Notes: generated by a model from the letters alone, not told the origin. A DNA stretch of 64,000 nt from Agromyces ramosus (GCF_030817175.1 NZ_JAUSYY010000001.1:3100001-3164000); one strand, 5' to 3'. Positions 1 through 9,528 are shown, numbered from the stretch's first letter. Made by a program: numbers and translations.

Positions 1-49
1 GCGTGCCACGCCCCATCCCGGCTACCCCCCAAAATGCCCCGGGGCTAGC

Positions 50-67
50 CCTGAGCCGGTTCTCAGG
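50..67 (-). terminator. weak hairpin after ABC exporter
   Basis: CCTGAG and CTCAGG form a 6-bp stem with a 6-base loop just after the stop of the exporter gene. There is no T-tract, so the terminator role is only a possibility. Confidence 0.3.
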
Positions 68-87
68 CGACGTCGATGCAAGTCGGC

Positions 88-1977
88 TCAGACGAGCAGC
101 TGGTGTTGCGCGAGCTCCCGGTAGAGGGGCACGGAGGTCACGAGCTCGTCGTGCGTGCCCTCGCCGATGACCTGGCCGCCGTCGAGCACGATGATGCGGT
201 CGGAGTCGACGACCGTCGACAGCCGGTGCGCGATGACGATGAGCGTGCGTCCGGCGGACACCGCATCGATCGCCTCGCGCATCATGCGCTCGTTCATGCC
301 GTCGAGCGACGAGGTGGACTCGTCGAGCAGCAGGATCGGCGGGGCCGCGAGCAACGCGCGGGCGATCGCGAGTCGCTGGCGCTCGCCGCCCGAGAGCATG
401 ATGCCGTCGTCGCCGACCGCGGCGTCGAGGCCTGCAGGGTCGCGGTCGAGCACGCTGCCGAGGTTCACCGCGCGCAGCACGTGCTCGCACTCGACATCGG
501 TCGCGTCGGGACTGCCGAGCTTCAGGTTGTCGCGAAGCGAACCGGCGAGGACGGGGGCGTCCTGCTCGACGTAGCCGATCTGCGCGCGCAGCTCGGTGCG
601 GTCGAGCGAGCGGATGTCGAGCCCGCCCATGCGCACGGTGCCGACGCTCGGGTCGTAGAACCGCTCGACGAGCGCGAGGATCGTGGACTTGCCGGCGCCC
701 GACGGGCCGACGAGTGCGATGCGCTGCCCGCGCGGCACCTGGAACGAGACGCCCCGCAGCACCGGCTGCCGATCGGTCACCGAGGGTTCGGGCAGGTGCT
801 CGTCGGGCGATTCGTTCGCGGGGTCGGCGGGGTCCGACCGCGTGGTCGCGTAGGCGAAGTGCACATCGTCGAACTCGATTGCGGGGGCATCCGGCAGCAC
901 CGCCTCGTTCGCGTGCCCCACCATGAGCGCGAGGGGAGCGAGTTCGCGGTCGTGGGCGTCTTCGTCGGGCAGGTCGAGGATCTCTTGGATGCGGCCGAGC
1001 GCACCGAGCGCGAGGTTCACCGACGTGATCGCGCCGAACGCCTGGCCGAGCGGCAGGATCATCATGAAGAGGAACAGGATGAACGCGACGAGGTTCGCGA
1101 CCGTGATCGCGCCGCTCGCCACGCGGAACCCGCCGACGCCGAGCACGACGAGGAACGACACCTGCATCGCGATGCCCGCGATCGGCACGATGAGGGCCGA
1201 GATCTTCGCGACCTGCACGCCCATGCGCCAGGCGCCCTCGGCCTCGGCGTCGACGCTCGCGATCTCGCGTTCGGTGGCTCCGGCGGCGCGAATCGTGCGC
1301 ACGGAACTGATGGCGCGTTCGACGGATGCCGCGACGTCGCCGATCTTCTCCTGCGCCTGGTGCGACGCCTCGCGCACTCTGCGGGAGAGCAGCGTGACGG
1401 TGGTGATCGCGATGGCGATGACGAGCACCGTGAGGCCGAGCAGCACGGAGTCGAGGATGAGCATGGCGATGATCGCGCCGACGAACGTGACGGCGCCGCC
1501 GATCGCCTCGACGAGTCCCTGCGTGAGCACCGCACGGAGCATCGTGGTGTCGCTGCCGACCCGGGAGACGAGGTCGCCGGTGCGCCGCGTGTCGAACTCC
1601 GCGATCGGCAGGCGCAGGAGCTTCGCGACCAGCCGGCGGCGACTCGAGAGCACGACGCCCTCGCCGGTGCGCTGGAGGAGGTAGTGCTGGTAGCCGCTGA
1701 TGACGCCGCTCACGATGACGAGCGCCACGAGCAGCCAGACGAGCGCGCCGAGGGGGTCGCTGGCTTCGACGGTGGTGATGACACTGCCCACGAGCAGCGG
1801 CTGCGCGAGGCTCGTGAGGGCGCCGATGACGCTGAGCACGGCGACCCAGATGAGCACCGGGCGGTGCTCGAAGATGAACGGCAGCAACTGCCTGAACGTG
1901 GCGCGCGGCCCGGTGGGCGCCGCACGTCGGGCGAAGGGGCTGCGTCGGGTCTCGGCTCGGGTTTCGGTGTCGCTCAT
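88..1977 (-). CDS. ABC exporter, fused permease and ATPase
   Basis: Type I ABC exporter half-transporter of 629 residues, which should work as a dimer at the cytoplasmic membrane. The N-terminal part (about residues 25-320) holds the six-helix permease domain. The C-terminal ATPase has a Walker A (GPSGAGKST, about 424), a signature (LSGGERQR, about 529), and a Walker B (ILLLDEST, about 548), followed by the switch His in IVIAHRL. An in-frame extension reaches 2034, but the ATG at 1977 has AGGAAGAG just upstream and is preferred. The gene lies 117 bases downstream of a small HTH gene on the same strand, which may control it. The substrate cannot be told from the sequence; drug or lipid export is typical of the family. 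Confidence 0.93.
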   Translation of the reverse strand: MSDTETRAETRRSPFARRAAPTGPRATFRQLLPFIFEHRPVLIWVAVLSVIGALTSLAQPLLVGSVITTVEASDPLGALVWLLVALVIVSGVISGYQHYLLQRTGEGVVLSSRRRLVAKLLRLPIAEFDTRRTGDLVSRVGSDTTMLRAVLTQGLVEAIGGAVTFVGAIIAMLILDSVLLGLTVLVIAIAITTVTLLSRRVREASHQAQEKIGDVAASVERAISSVRTIRAAGATEREIASVDAEAEGAWRMGVQVAKISALIVPIAGIAMQVSFLVVLGVGGFRVASGAITVANLVAFILFLFMMILPLGQAFGAITSVNLALGALGRIQEILDLPDEDAHDRELAPLALMVGHANEAVLPDAPAIEFDDVHFAYATTRSDPADPANESPDEHLPEPSVTDRQPVLRGVSFQVPRGQRIALVGPSGAGKSTILALVERFYDPSVGTVRMGGLDIRSLDRTELRAQIGYVEQDAPVLAGSLRDNLKLGSPDATDVECEHVLRAVNLGSVLDRDPAGLDAAVGDDGIMLSGGERQRLAIARALLAAPPILLLDESTSSLDGMNERMMREAIDAVSAGRTLIVIAHRLSTVVDSDRIIVLDGGQVIGEGTHDELVTSVPLYRELAQHQLLV

Positions 1978-2094
1978 GATCTCTTCCTGGTCGACGCGGT
2001 GAGCGGATGCCGCACCGCTCGAATGCCGCGCCATCGCCGCCTTGCAGCCTACGTGCTCGGGCTGCGTGGGTATTCTCAGCTGCGCTCGTGCGCG

Positions 2095-2322
2095 CTAGCC
2101 GCGCCCGTACTTCTTGTGTACCGCCTGCTTCGACACCTCGAGCGCGAGTGCGATGAGCTGCCAGCTGGAGCCGGCCGCTCGTGCCCGCCGCACGGCGACC
2201 GTCTCGGCGCGGTCGAGCTCGCGGTTGAGCTCGATGCGCGCGCGGTGCAGTTCGCGGAGCGCGCGGTAGGGGTCGTCGCCGTCGGCGGCGGCGATCGCGG
2301 TGCGGAGCGTGCGGTCGTCCAT
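2095..2322 (-). CDS. small helix-turn-helix DNA-binding protein
   Basis: A 75-residue protein. The N-terminal half is a charged helix rich in Arg, Glu and Ala. The C-terminal part reads like a helix-turn-helix (GSSWQLIALALEVSKQAVHKKY, residues about 52-73), so a DNA-binding role is likely. No other domain is visible. The start codon sits directly behind a promoter built on two TTGAC/GTCAA palindromes (2326-2369), which suggests autoregulation and a leaderless mRNA. It is followed on the same strand by the ABC exporter at 88-1977 and may regulate it. The family is recognised only as a small actinobacterial HTH protein; its real target is unknown. Confidence 0.75.
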   Translation of the reverse strand: MDDRTLRTAIAAADGDDPYRALRELHRARIELNRELDRAETVAVRRARAAGSSWQLIALALEVSKQAVHKKYGRG

Positions 2323-2325
2323 GGC

Positions 2326-2369
2326 GTCAACCGTAATTGACGAGCATCACGAAGTCAACTGGGGTTGAC
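2326..2369 (-). promoter_or_regulatory. promoter with two palindromic operators
   Basis: Two inverted repeats, GTCAA-N6-TTGAC (2326-2341) and GTCAAC-N4-GTTGAC (2354-2369), are centred 28 bases apart. Read on the minus strand they supply a -35 TTGACT (2353-2358) and, after exactly 17 bases, a -10 TACGGT (2330-2335). The -10 lies 7 bases before the ATG of the HTH gene, so the transcript would be leaderless or nearly so. The site overlaps the end of the kinase gene at 2355. Operator function is inferred from symmetry and position. Confidence 0.6.
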
Positions 2370-3317
2370 GGTCGGCGCCGTCGTGTGCGCACCCGGGTTC
2401 GTGAGCACGGATGCCGCGGCGGCGTGCCCGGCGAGGCACGCCGCCGCGGCATCCGTACCCCGCAGCGTGGCCGCGAGGAACCCGGCGGCGAACGCGTCGC
2501 CCGCCCCGGTGAGATCGCGAATGCCCGCGACCGGCGCGACATCGACCCGCGCCACCAGCCTGCCCGCCTCGATGACGTCGGTCGGCAGCGGGCCGTGCTT
2601 CACCACCACGGTGGGAGCGACGGATGCCGCCACCTCGCCGCCGCCCGCGAGCCCGAGCAGCTCGGCCTCCGCCTCGTTCGCGAACAGCACGTCGGGCGCG
2701 ACACGGCGCATGAGCGCGAGCGCCGCCTCGACGCCGAGCCCGGCGAGGAGTCCCGTCGATGACGCGTCGAGCGAGACGCCGGCCCCGCCATCCCGCGCGA
2801 GCGCGGTCAGGCGCACGATCTCGGTGCGCATCGGCTCGCGCTCGAACCCGTACCCCGGAGCGTGCAGCCACGTGATGCCGTCGAGCCAGGCGGGGTCGAC
2901 GCCCTCGAGCAGCGCCGATGCGCCGCGGTCGGGGAACATCGTGCGCTCGCCGTCGGCGTCGACGAGGAGCACGACGGTGCCGGTGCGTCCGTCGTGCTGC
3001 ACGCGCACGTCGACCCCGCCGTTCGCCAGCTCGGCCACGAGCACCGCGCCCGCGGCATCCGCGCCCACCCGGCCGATGAACCGGGTCGGCACCCGCGAGG
3101 CCGCGAGCGCCGCGACGTTCGCGCCGCTGCCGCCGCGCGCCCGGAACACCTGCGCGGCCGTGTCGGTGGCCGCACGCACGGGTTCGCCGGCCCACACGAC
3201 GATGTCTTCGACGAGGTCGCCGACCACCGCGAGCACGCCAGGGTTGCTCGCGGATGCGGCTGCGCCGCCCTCGGTCGCGCGTCGCTCAGCCGGCGACGGC
3301 ACGAGCGATCTCCGCAC
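2355..3317 (-). CDS. psuK: PfkB-family kinase, probable pseudouridine kinase
   Basis: A 320-residue PfkB/ribokinase-fold kinase. It has the N-terminal glycine-rich segment (RGGSGANVAALAA, about residues 60-72) and the C-terminal anion-hole motif with the catalytic Asp (LTGAGDAFAAGF, about 266-277), both diagnostic of the family. Its start overlaps the end of the upstream psuG by 32 bases, so the two are translationally coupled. This context makes pseudouridine the likely substrate: the kinase would make pseudouridine 5'-phosphate for PsuG to cleave. Ribokinase or another sugar kinase remains possible, since PfkB specificity cannot be read from motifs alone. The first 25 residues are poorly conserved in character, and a later start is possible. 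Confidence 0.85.
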   Translation of the reverse strand: MRRSLVPSPAERRATEGGAAASASNPGVLAVVGDLVEDIVVWAGEPVRAATDTAAQVFRARGGSGANVAALAASRVPTRFIGRVGADAAGAVLVAELANGGVDVRVQHDGRTGTVVLLVDADGERTMFPDRGASALLEGVDPAWLDGITWLHAPGYGFEREPMRTEIVRLTALARDGGAGVSLDASSTGLLAGLGVEAALALMRRVAPDVLFANEAEAELLGLAGGGEVAASVAPTVVVKHGPLPTDVIEAGRLVARVDVAPVAGIRDLTGAGDAFAAGFLAATLRGTDAAAACLAGHAAAASVLTNPGAHTTAPTVNPS

Positions 3318-4203
3318 CGAGCGCGACGTTGCCGCGGTAGACCTCGAGGTTCACCTCGAGGCTGCGCCCGCCCGTCGCGCGCTGCACGTAGTCGAGGAGG
3401 AACGGCGTCGTGTCGTGACCGGTGATGCCGGCGTCGGATGCCGCGGCGAGCGCCTCGGCCAGCACGCGGTCGTGGAAGGCGGGGTCGAGCTGCTTCGCCT
3501 CGTCGACCGGGTTCGCCACGAGCACGGCCGACGCCAGGCCGAGCTCATCGCGGGCGAGCGCGAGCACCGCGGCATCCGCTGCGCTCTCGATGCGGTAGTC
3601 GAGCGCGAAGCCCGAGTCGGCGATGTAGAAGCCGGGGTAGCGGTTGGTGCGGTAGCCGACCACGGGGATGTTCAACGTCTCGAGGCGCTCGAGCGTCGCG
3701 CCGATGTCGAGGATCGACTTGACGCCCGCGCTCACGAGCGTGATGGGCGTCGTCGCGAGCGTGCCGAGGTCGGCCGACTCGTCGAACGTCTCGCTCGCAC
3801 CTCGATGCACGCCGCCCAGGCCACCGGTCGACATGACCCGGATGCCGGCGCGATGCGCGAGCCAAGCCGTGGCGGCGACGGTCGTGCCGCCGTCGAGCCG
3901 CTTGGCGCGGGCGATCGGGAGATCGCGCACGCTCACCTTCACCACCTCGGCCGCCGTGCAGAGCCGCTCGAGCTCGGCGGGGGAGAGGCCGACCACCGGC
4001 TCGCCGTCGATCACGCCGAGCGTCGCGGGCACGACACCCGCATCGCGCACCTGCTGCTCGGAGGCGAGGCCGACCTCGAGGTTGCGCGGACTCGGCAGCC
4101 CGTGGCTGAGGATCGTGGACTCGAGGGCGAGCACGGGTGCCCCCGCCTCGAGGGCCCGGCGCACGTCGTCGCCGAGGCGGATGCCGCGTGGAGGAGTCTG
4201 CAT
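3286..4203 (-). CDS. psuG: pseudouridine-5'-phosphate glycosidase
   Basis: A 305-residue enzyme of the PsuG family, which reversibly cleaves pseudouridine 5'-phosphate to uracil and ribose 5-phosphate. Family hallmarks are clear: ALESTILSHGLP near residue 30, the MSTGGLGGVHRG segment near 130, and AGVKSILDI near 160, whose lysine matches the Schiff-base lysine of the family. Full length for the family. The ATG at 4203 is preceded at 6 bases by TACGAT (minus strand), a plausible -10 for a leaderless transcript. It forms a two-gene operon with the kinase downstream and is divergent from the ABC-2 exporter. Confidence 0.95.
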   Translation of the reverse strand: MQTPPRGIRLGDDVRRALEAGAPVLALESTILSHGLPSPRNLEVGLASEQQVRDAGVVPATLGVIDGEPVVGLSPAELERLCTAAEVVKVSVRDLPIARAKRLDGGTTVAATAWLAHRAGIRVMSTGGLGGVHRGASETFDESADLGTLATTPITLVSAGVKSILDIGATLERLETLNIPVVGYRTNRYPGFYIADSGFALDYRIESAADAAVLALARDELGLASAVLVANPVDEAKQLDPAFHDRVLAEALAAASDAGITGHDTTPFLLDYVQRATGGRSLEVNLEVYRGNVALGAEIARAVAG

Positions 4204-4227
4204 CCCGCCATCGTAGAAGGAGCGTCC

Positions 4228-4263
4228 GACAGATGTCAGGACCCCGCACTATCGTGGTGGATT
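4228..4263 (+). promoter_or_regulatory. probable promoter of ABC-2 exporter operon
   Basis: TATCGT at 4250-4255 lies 8 bases before the GTG start at 4264, the spacing expected for a leaderless actinobacterial gene. A weak -35 (CCGACA) is 18 bases further up. On the opposite strand ATCGTA at 4210-4215 could serve psuG in the same way. Confidence 0.4.
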
Positions 4264-5186
<923 letters not shown>

Positions 5187-5190
<4 letters not shown>

Positions 5191-6032
5191 GCCAGAGCCT
5201 GTCCGGCACGGTGCGGAGCGACACTGCACGCGCAATGGCCGCCGGAATCAAGCCGCGCCGCTGGGGCGCGTGGTACGTCGCGCTCCATCGCTTCCGGGTG
5301 ATGAAGAGCTATACGGGCACCGTCGTGGTCGCCGGCATCGGCAGCCCGCTCATCTACCTCTACGCGCTCGGCGTCGGCCTCGCGACGATCGTCGACGCCG
5401 GCGGCGCGGGAGTCGGCGGCGTGAGCTACCTCGTGTTCGTCGCGCCCGCGCTGCTCGCGAGTGCCGCGATCACGGTGGCGAGCGAGGAGTTCACCTATCC
5501 CGTCATGCTCGGCTACAAGTGGAACCCGACGTTCACGGGCATGAGCGCCTCCCCGCTGCGGCCCACGCAGATCGCCGACGGGGTCATCATCTCGGTCGCC
5601 ATCCGCATGATCGTGAACCTCGTGCTGTTCTTCGCGCTCATCCTGGTGTTCGGTGCGGCTCCCTCTCCGGCCGCCTCCCTGATGATCCTCGCCGGGCTCC
5701 TCGGCGGCCTCGCGTTCGGCGCGGTGCTCATGGGGTACACCTCGACCCTCGAAGAGGACACCGGCCAGCTGGCGATGGTCATGCGCTTCGTCGTGCTGCC
5801 GATGACGCTCTTCTCCGGTACCTTCTTCCCGCTCTCGACCTTCCCCACCTGGCTGCAGCCGATCGGCTGGATCTCGCCGCTGTGGCACAGCACCGAGCTC
5901 GCGCGGGTGTTCTCCTATGGCTACGCCGAGCCGATCTGGCTCACGGTCGTGCACGTGGCCTATCTCGTGGCGCTCATCGTCATCGGCTGGGTCTGGTCGC
6001 GCCGCATCGCCGTTCGGAGGCTCGGCAAGTGA
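5187..6032 (+). CDS. ABC-2 type permease, first
   Basis: A 281-residue integral membrane protein with about six hydrophobic segments, of the ABC-2 (NodJ/DrrB) family. The start is the ATG at 5187, which overlaps the stop of the ATPase gene (ATGA). The stop in turn overlaps the GTG of the second permease (GTGA), so the three genes form one coupled operon. The segment GTFFPLSTFPTWLQPIGWISP near residues 213-233 is typical of the family. With its ATPase this intact permease may still form a homodimeric exporter, even if the second permease is broken. Confidence 0.9.
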
Positions 6033-6862
6033 GCGGCACGACCGAACGCGACCTCGCGCGGCCGTCGGCACGCCCACGACCCGTGCGCTCGCTCTACGCC
6101 GGCAACGCTCGCGCGGTCATGCTGCGCGGCTGGCGCGCCACGCGCAGCACGAACTGGCTCGTGGTGGTGAGCGGCTTCTTCGAGCCGATCTTCTATTTGC
6201 TCGCCATGGGCATCGGGCTCGGCACGCTCGTGGGCACCATCACGACGGCGAGCGGCAAGGAGGTGCCATACGCCGCGTTCATCGCGCCGGCGCTGCTTGC
6301 CGTGGCGGCGATGAACGGCGCCATCTACGACTCGACGTAGAACGTCTTCTTCAAGATGCAGTTCGCGAAGCTCTACGAGGGCATGCTCGCCACCTCGCTC
6401 GGCCCGCTCGACGTGGCGCTCGGCGAGATCCTGCTCGCCCTGCTCCGCGGCGCGCTCTACGCCGTCGGGTTCCAGCTCGTGATGCAGGTGCTCGGGCTCA
6501 ACCTGTCGTGGTGGGCCCTGCTCGCGCTGCCCGCCGTGCTGCTCATCGCCTTCGGATTCGCGAGCGTCGGCATGGCCATCACGAGCTACATGAAGACGTT
6601 CCAGCAGATGGACTGGATCAACTTCGTGATGCTGCCGATGTTCCTGTTCTCGGCCACGTTCTACCCCATCACGGTCTATCCCGAGTGGCTGCAGCAGGTG
6701 ATCCAGGCGCTTCCGCTCTGGCACGGCGTCGAGCTCGTGCGTGGGCTCACGACCGGCGACGTCGGCTGGGGCCTGCTCTGGCACGTGCTCTACTACGCCG
6801 TGATGATCACGATCGGACTCGTCTTCACGACGAGGCGGCTCCGCACGCTCTTCCTCGACTGA
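6029..6862 (+). pseudogene. ABC-2 permease interrupted by amber codon
   Basis: Second ABC-2 permease of the operon, 277 codons from GTG 6029, with a TAG stop at 6338-6340 (codon 104). The same frame continues without a break to 6862. Residues before (NGAIYDST) and after (NVFFKMQFAKLYEGMLATSLGP) the stop join into the continuous family sequence. The simplest explanation is TGG (Trp) to TAG by one G-to-A change. An internal ATG at 6356 could restart translation but would yield only the last 168 residues. It may be a real nonsense mutation, a suppressed codon or a sequence error; these cannot be separated here. Confidence 0.85.
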
Positions 6863-6925
6863 ACGGGCCCTCGGCGACTGTTTCCGCGTGTGACGCACGC
6901 CCGCGACATCGGGACGGCCCGCGCG

Positions 6926-6931
6926 TATCGT
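6926..6931 (+). promoter_or_regulatory. -10-like element before 117-residue gene
   Basis: TATCGT lies 27 bases before the ATG at 6959. It would give a short leader carrying the GAGGAG ribosome binding site at about 6948. No clear -35 is seen. Confidence 0.3.
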
Positions 6932-6958
6932 GGCCGCAACGAACCCCGAGGAGCCCTC

Positions 6959-7312
6959 ATGTCGAACCGCGAGCCGCACGCCGCCACCGAGCCCCGCCAG
7001 GGCTGGGTCATGGGCATGCGCGGCTGCGAGACGGCCGCGGAGTGCCGGAGCGAGCGGCCCGGCCACGGCCTCCACGCCATGCAGGCGCGGCTCGCCACGG
7101 TGGCCGCGAGCAAGTGGGTCGACGCGATCGTGGTCTCGGTCGATGCCGACGGCTTCGCGACCGTCGCGGAGTTCGCCGGCACCGACTCGCACCGCGTGTG
7201 GCACCACGATGCGTTCGGCGGTGAGCTCGCGGCCGGCGACCCGGTCGCTTTGCACGCGCTCTACAGCGTGCTCGCCAGCGGCGAGCAGCGATTCAGCGTC
7301 GCCCAGGCCTGA
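6959..7312 (+). CDS. hypothetical protein, 117 residues
   Basis: Not recognised. The ATG at 6959 has GAGGAG six bases upstream and is preferred over the GTG at 6890 in the same frame. The protein is soluble, with no signal peptide or membrane segment. Two Cys residues lie in RGCETAAEC (about residues 22-30). The C-terminal half has a beta-rich pattern (WVDAIVVSVDADGFATVAEFAG and a following HRVWHHD stretch), which looks like a small folded domain. Codon use matches the neighbours. It stands alone between the ABC-2 operon and the convergent Csp-like gene. Confidence 0.7.
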   Translation: MSNREPHAATEPRQGWVMGMRGCETAAECRSERPGHGLHAMQARLATVAASKWVDAIVVSVDADGFATVAEFAGTDSHRVWHHDAFGGELAAGDPVALHALYSVLASGEQRFSVAQA

Positions 7313-7357
7313 GCTGCGGCATCCGGCCGCTGGGGCCCATGCCATGGGCATCGCGGC

Positions 7358-7789
7358 TCACGCCATGGGCATCGCCTCGCTCATCGAGCCCATCATCTTC
7401 TCCATCGCCATGACCGCCTGATCGCACGCCATCGCGCACATGCGGCAGTGCTCGCTCATCTCGGCGTGCATCGAGCACTCGGCCGAGCACGCGCGGGCCA
7501 TCATGACCGTTGACTGCATCATCGACATCATCACCTGCATGTCCCAGCCGTTCATGCGGAGCATCATGCGCATCATCGTGTCGCACATGTCGGCGCAGTT
7601 CGCGCACAGTCCTGCGCACCTGGCCATTCCGGCGCCCTCGCCCGCGTCGGCATCGGCGCACATGATGCACGCCTGCATGCACGCGGAGAGCGCCTCCATA
7701 CACTCCTGCATCATCGCCGGGTCCATGTCCTTCATCGGCATGTCCGACGACGACATGGCGCCCTTCATCATGTCCATCGTCATGTTCAT
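7358..7789 (-). CDS. Met/Cys-rich four-helix copper-binding protein (Csp-like)
   Basis: A 143-residue protein with 39 Met and 13 Cys by count. The Cys residues fall in repeated helix-compatible patterns: CMQACIMC (about 37-44), CAGLCANCADMC (about 59-70), CSAEC (about 100-104), and CRMCAMAC (about 115-122). This is the layout of the Csp/DUF326 four-helix bundle proteins that store Cu(I) through cysteines lining the bundle core. The Met excess is unusual and adds further soft-metal ligands, with a Met-rich N-terminus. There is no signal peptide, so a cytosolic store is likely. No copper exporter or CsoR-like regulator is adjacent. The in-frame ATGs clustered at the start leave the exact start uncertain by a few codons. 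Confidence 0.85.
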   Translation of the reverse strand: MNMTMDMMKGAMSSSDMPMKDMDPAMMQECMEALSACMQACIMCADADAGEGAGMARCAGLCANCADMCDTMMRMMLRMNGWDMQVMMSMMQSTVMMARACSAECSMHAEMSEHCRMCAMACDQAVMAMEKMMGSMSEAMPMA

Positions 7790-7920
7790 CTGCGGCTCGC
7801 CATCCAGGGAGGCCGAGTGCCGACGGCGCCGGCGGATGACTCGGCAGCCCTTGCTCGGGTGCCATGCTACGCCGCGAGGGCGAGCGCCAGAAGGGGCCGG
7901 TGCATCGATCTCGGGAACGA

Positions 7921-7956
7921 CGAAGGGGGCGGATGCCGCGACATCCGCCCCCTTCG
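7921..7956 (-). terminator. strong hairpin terminator after MHS transporter
   Basis: A perfect 15-bp inverted repeat (7921-7935 and 7942-7956) with a 6-base loop lies just after the stop of the transporter gene. It contains the recurrent word GGATGCCGC. Confidence 0.8.
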
Positions 7957-7965
7957 CTCACGGCG

Positions 7966-9339
7966 TCAGGCGTCGAGGTCGACGTCCTTCGTCTCCTTCG
8001 AGAGGAGCAGCGCGATGAGGGTCAGCACCGCCATCGCCGAGAGGTAGACGCCGACCCAGAACGGACTGCCGCCTCCCGACTGCCAGAGGGCGACGGCGAT
8101 GAACGGGGCCACCGCCGCGCCGAGGATCGATGACACGTTGTACGAGATGCCGGAGCCCGTGTAGCGGACGTTCGTCGGGAACAGTTCGGGCAGGAGCGCC
8201 CCCATGGGGCCGAAGGTCATGCCCATGAGCGAGAAGCCGACGACGAGCCACAGCATGACACCCCAGAAGCCGGCGCCGAGCAGCGGCACCCAGAGGAGGC
8301 CGAACACGATGATGCCGAGAGTCACCAGGATGAGCGTCTTGCGCCGGCCCCACCGGTCGGCCCAGGGGCCGGAGAGCAGCGTGAAGATGCCGAAGAACAC
8401 GACACCGCCGATGAGCATGAGGACGAAGGTGTTGTACGAGTAGCCGAGGCCGGGCAGCGCGCCCTCGGTTGACTCGACCGGCGCGCGTCCGTAGCTCAGC
8501 GAGAACGTGGTCATCAGGTAGAAGAGCACGTAGGTCGCCAGCATGAAGAAGGTGCCGAGGATGAGCTGCTTCCAGTAGTTCTTGAAGACGCTCGCGAGCG
8601 GCAGCTTCGTGAGCCTGCCCTCCTTCGACGCCTTGGAGAACGTCGTCGACTCGACGAGCCGGAGGCGCACCCACAGGCCGACGATCACCATGACCGCCGA
8701 GAACAGGAACGGGATGCGCCAGCCCCAGTCGAGGAACGCCTGCGACGGCATGGTCGGGTCGTCCGACGGCAGCGCGGCGGCGATGACGAGGAACAGGCCG
8801 TTGGCGATGATGAAGCCGATCGGGGCGCCGAGTTGCGGGAACGTGCCGTACCAGGCGCGCTTGCCCTTCGGGGCGTTCTCGGTCGCGACGAGTGCCGCGC
8901 CCGACCACTCGCCGCCGAGCGCGAATCCCTGCGCGATGCGCAGGATGACGAGCAGCAGCGGTGCGAGCCAGCCGACGACGGCGTAGGTCGGCAGCAGGCC
9001 GATGAGGAAGGTCGCGATGCCCATGGTGAGGAGGGCGCCGACGAGGGTGGCCTTCCGGCCGTGCTTGTCGCCGAGGTGGCCGAAGATGACCGCGCCGAGC
9101 GGGCGGGCGACCATCGCGGCACCGAAGACGGCGAACGACGAGAGCAGTGCCGTGGTCGGGTCACCGGTCGGGAAGAACAGGTGCGGGAAGACGAGCACCG
9201 CGGCCGTCGCGTAGACGTAGAAGTCGTAGAACTCGATCGTCGTGCCGACGAGGCTCGCGAGCACGACGCGGCTGCGTGGATTCGCCGGGGCGGGGACAGG
9301 GGATGCGGCGGCCGTGGCCGCCGTGGTGGATGAGGACAT
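7966..9339 (-). CDS. MFS transporter, metabolite:H+ symporter (MHS) family
   Basis: A 457-residue, twelve-helix major facilitator of the MHS group (ShiA/ProP/KgtP type). It has the loop 2-3 signature (FGHLGDKHGRKATL, about residues 79-92), a repeat of it between helices 8 and 9 (GPWADRWGRRKTL), and the MHS-typical start of helix 1 (GTTIEFYDFYVYATAA). Proton-coupled import of an organic acid, osmolyte or amino acid is expected; the substrate is unknown. The ATG at 9339 is preferred although the ribosome binding site is poor. An in-frame ATG at about 9402 would add a short, non-conserved leader. It is divergent from the iron-boxed fusion gene, and the iron box lies about 170 bases upstream. Confidence 0.9.
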   Translation of the reverse strand: MSSSTTAATAAASPVPAPANPRSRVVLASLVGTTIEFYDFYVYATAAVLVFPHLFFPTGDPTTALLSSFAVFGAAMVARPLGAVIFGHLGDKHGRKATLVGALLTMGIATFLIGLLPTYAVVGWLAPLLLVILRIAQGFALGGEWSGAALVATENAPKGKRAWYGTFPQLGAPIGFIIANGLFLVIAAALPSDDPTMPSQAFLDWGWRIPFLFSAVMVIVGLWVRLRLVESTTFSKASKEGRLTKLPLASVFKNYWKQLILGTFFMLATYVLFYLMTTFSLSYGRAPVESTEGALPGLGYSYNTFVLMLIGGVVFFGIFTLLSGPWADRWGRRKTLILVTLGIIVFGLLWVPLLGAGFWGVMLWLVVGFSLMGMTFGPMGALLPELFPTNVRYTGSGISYNVSSILGAAVAPFIAVALWQSGGGSPFWVGVYLSAMAVLTLIALLLSKETKDVDLDA

Positions 9340-9509
9340 CAGTGGCGAGGACTCCGTGAGGTGAAGGCAGGCCGCAGAGGGCGCGTCGATCTGACGGTTC
9401 ATCGCGGGTGTGGGAATCGTCGCTTGTGGCAACTGGAATACCCTACGTCCGAGCGGATTTCGCGCCGAATCGGCGGCGACGAGCGGTGGCGATCGTGCGA
9501 CGAACGGTA

Positions 9510-9528
9510 TGAGGTTAGACTTACCTAA
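9510..9528 (+). promoter_or_regulatory. DtxR/IdeR-type iron box
   Basis: The 19 bases match the IdeR/DtxR consensus (TTAGGTTAGGCTAACCTAA) at 16 of 19 positions, including both GGTTAG and ACCTAA half-site cores. The box lies 32 bases before the GTG start of the fusion gene and in the divergent region shared with the MHS transporter. Repression by a DtxR-family regulator under iron-replete conditions is the expected effect. Confidence 0.75.

Noticed and set aside
76..2340. Open frame of 754 codons on the plus strand opposite the ABC exporter and HTH gene
   Set aside because: It is antisense to a textbook ABC transporter. The translation is low-complexity Asp/Arg/Glu/His without motifs.
6356..6862. 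Separate 168-residue permease gene
   Set aside because: It is the continuation in the same frame of the gene starting at 6029, after an amber codon. It has no ribosome binding site of its own and lacks the first helices of the family.
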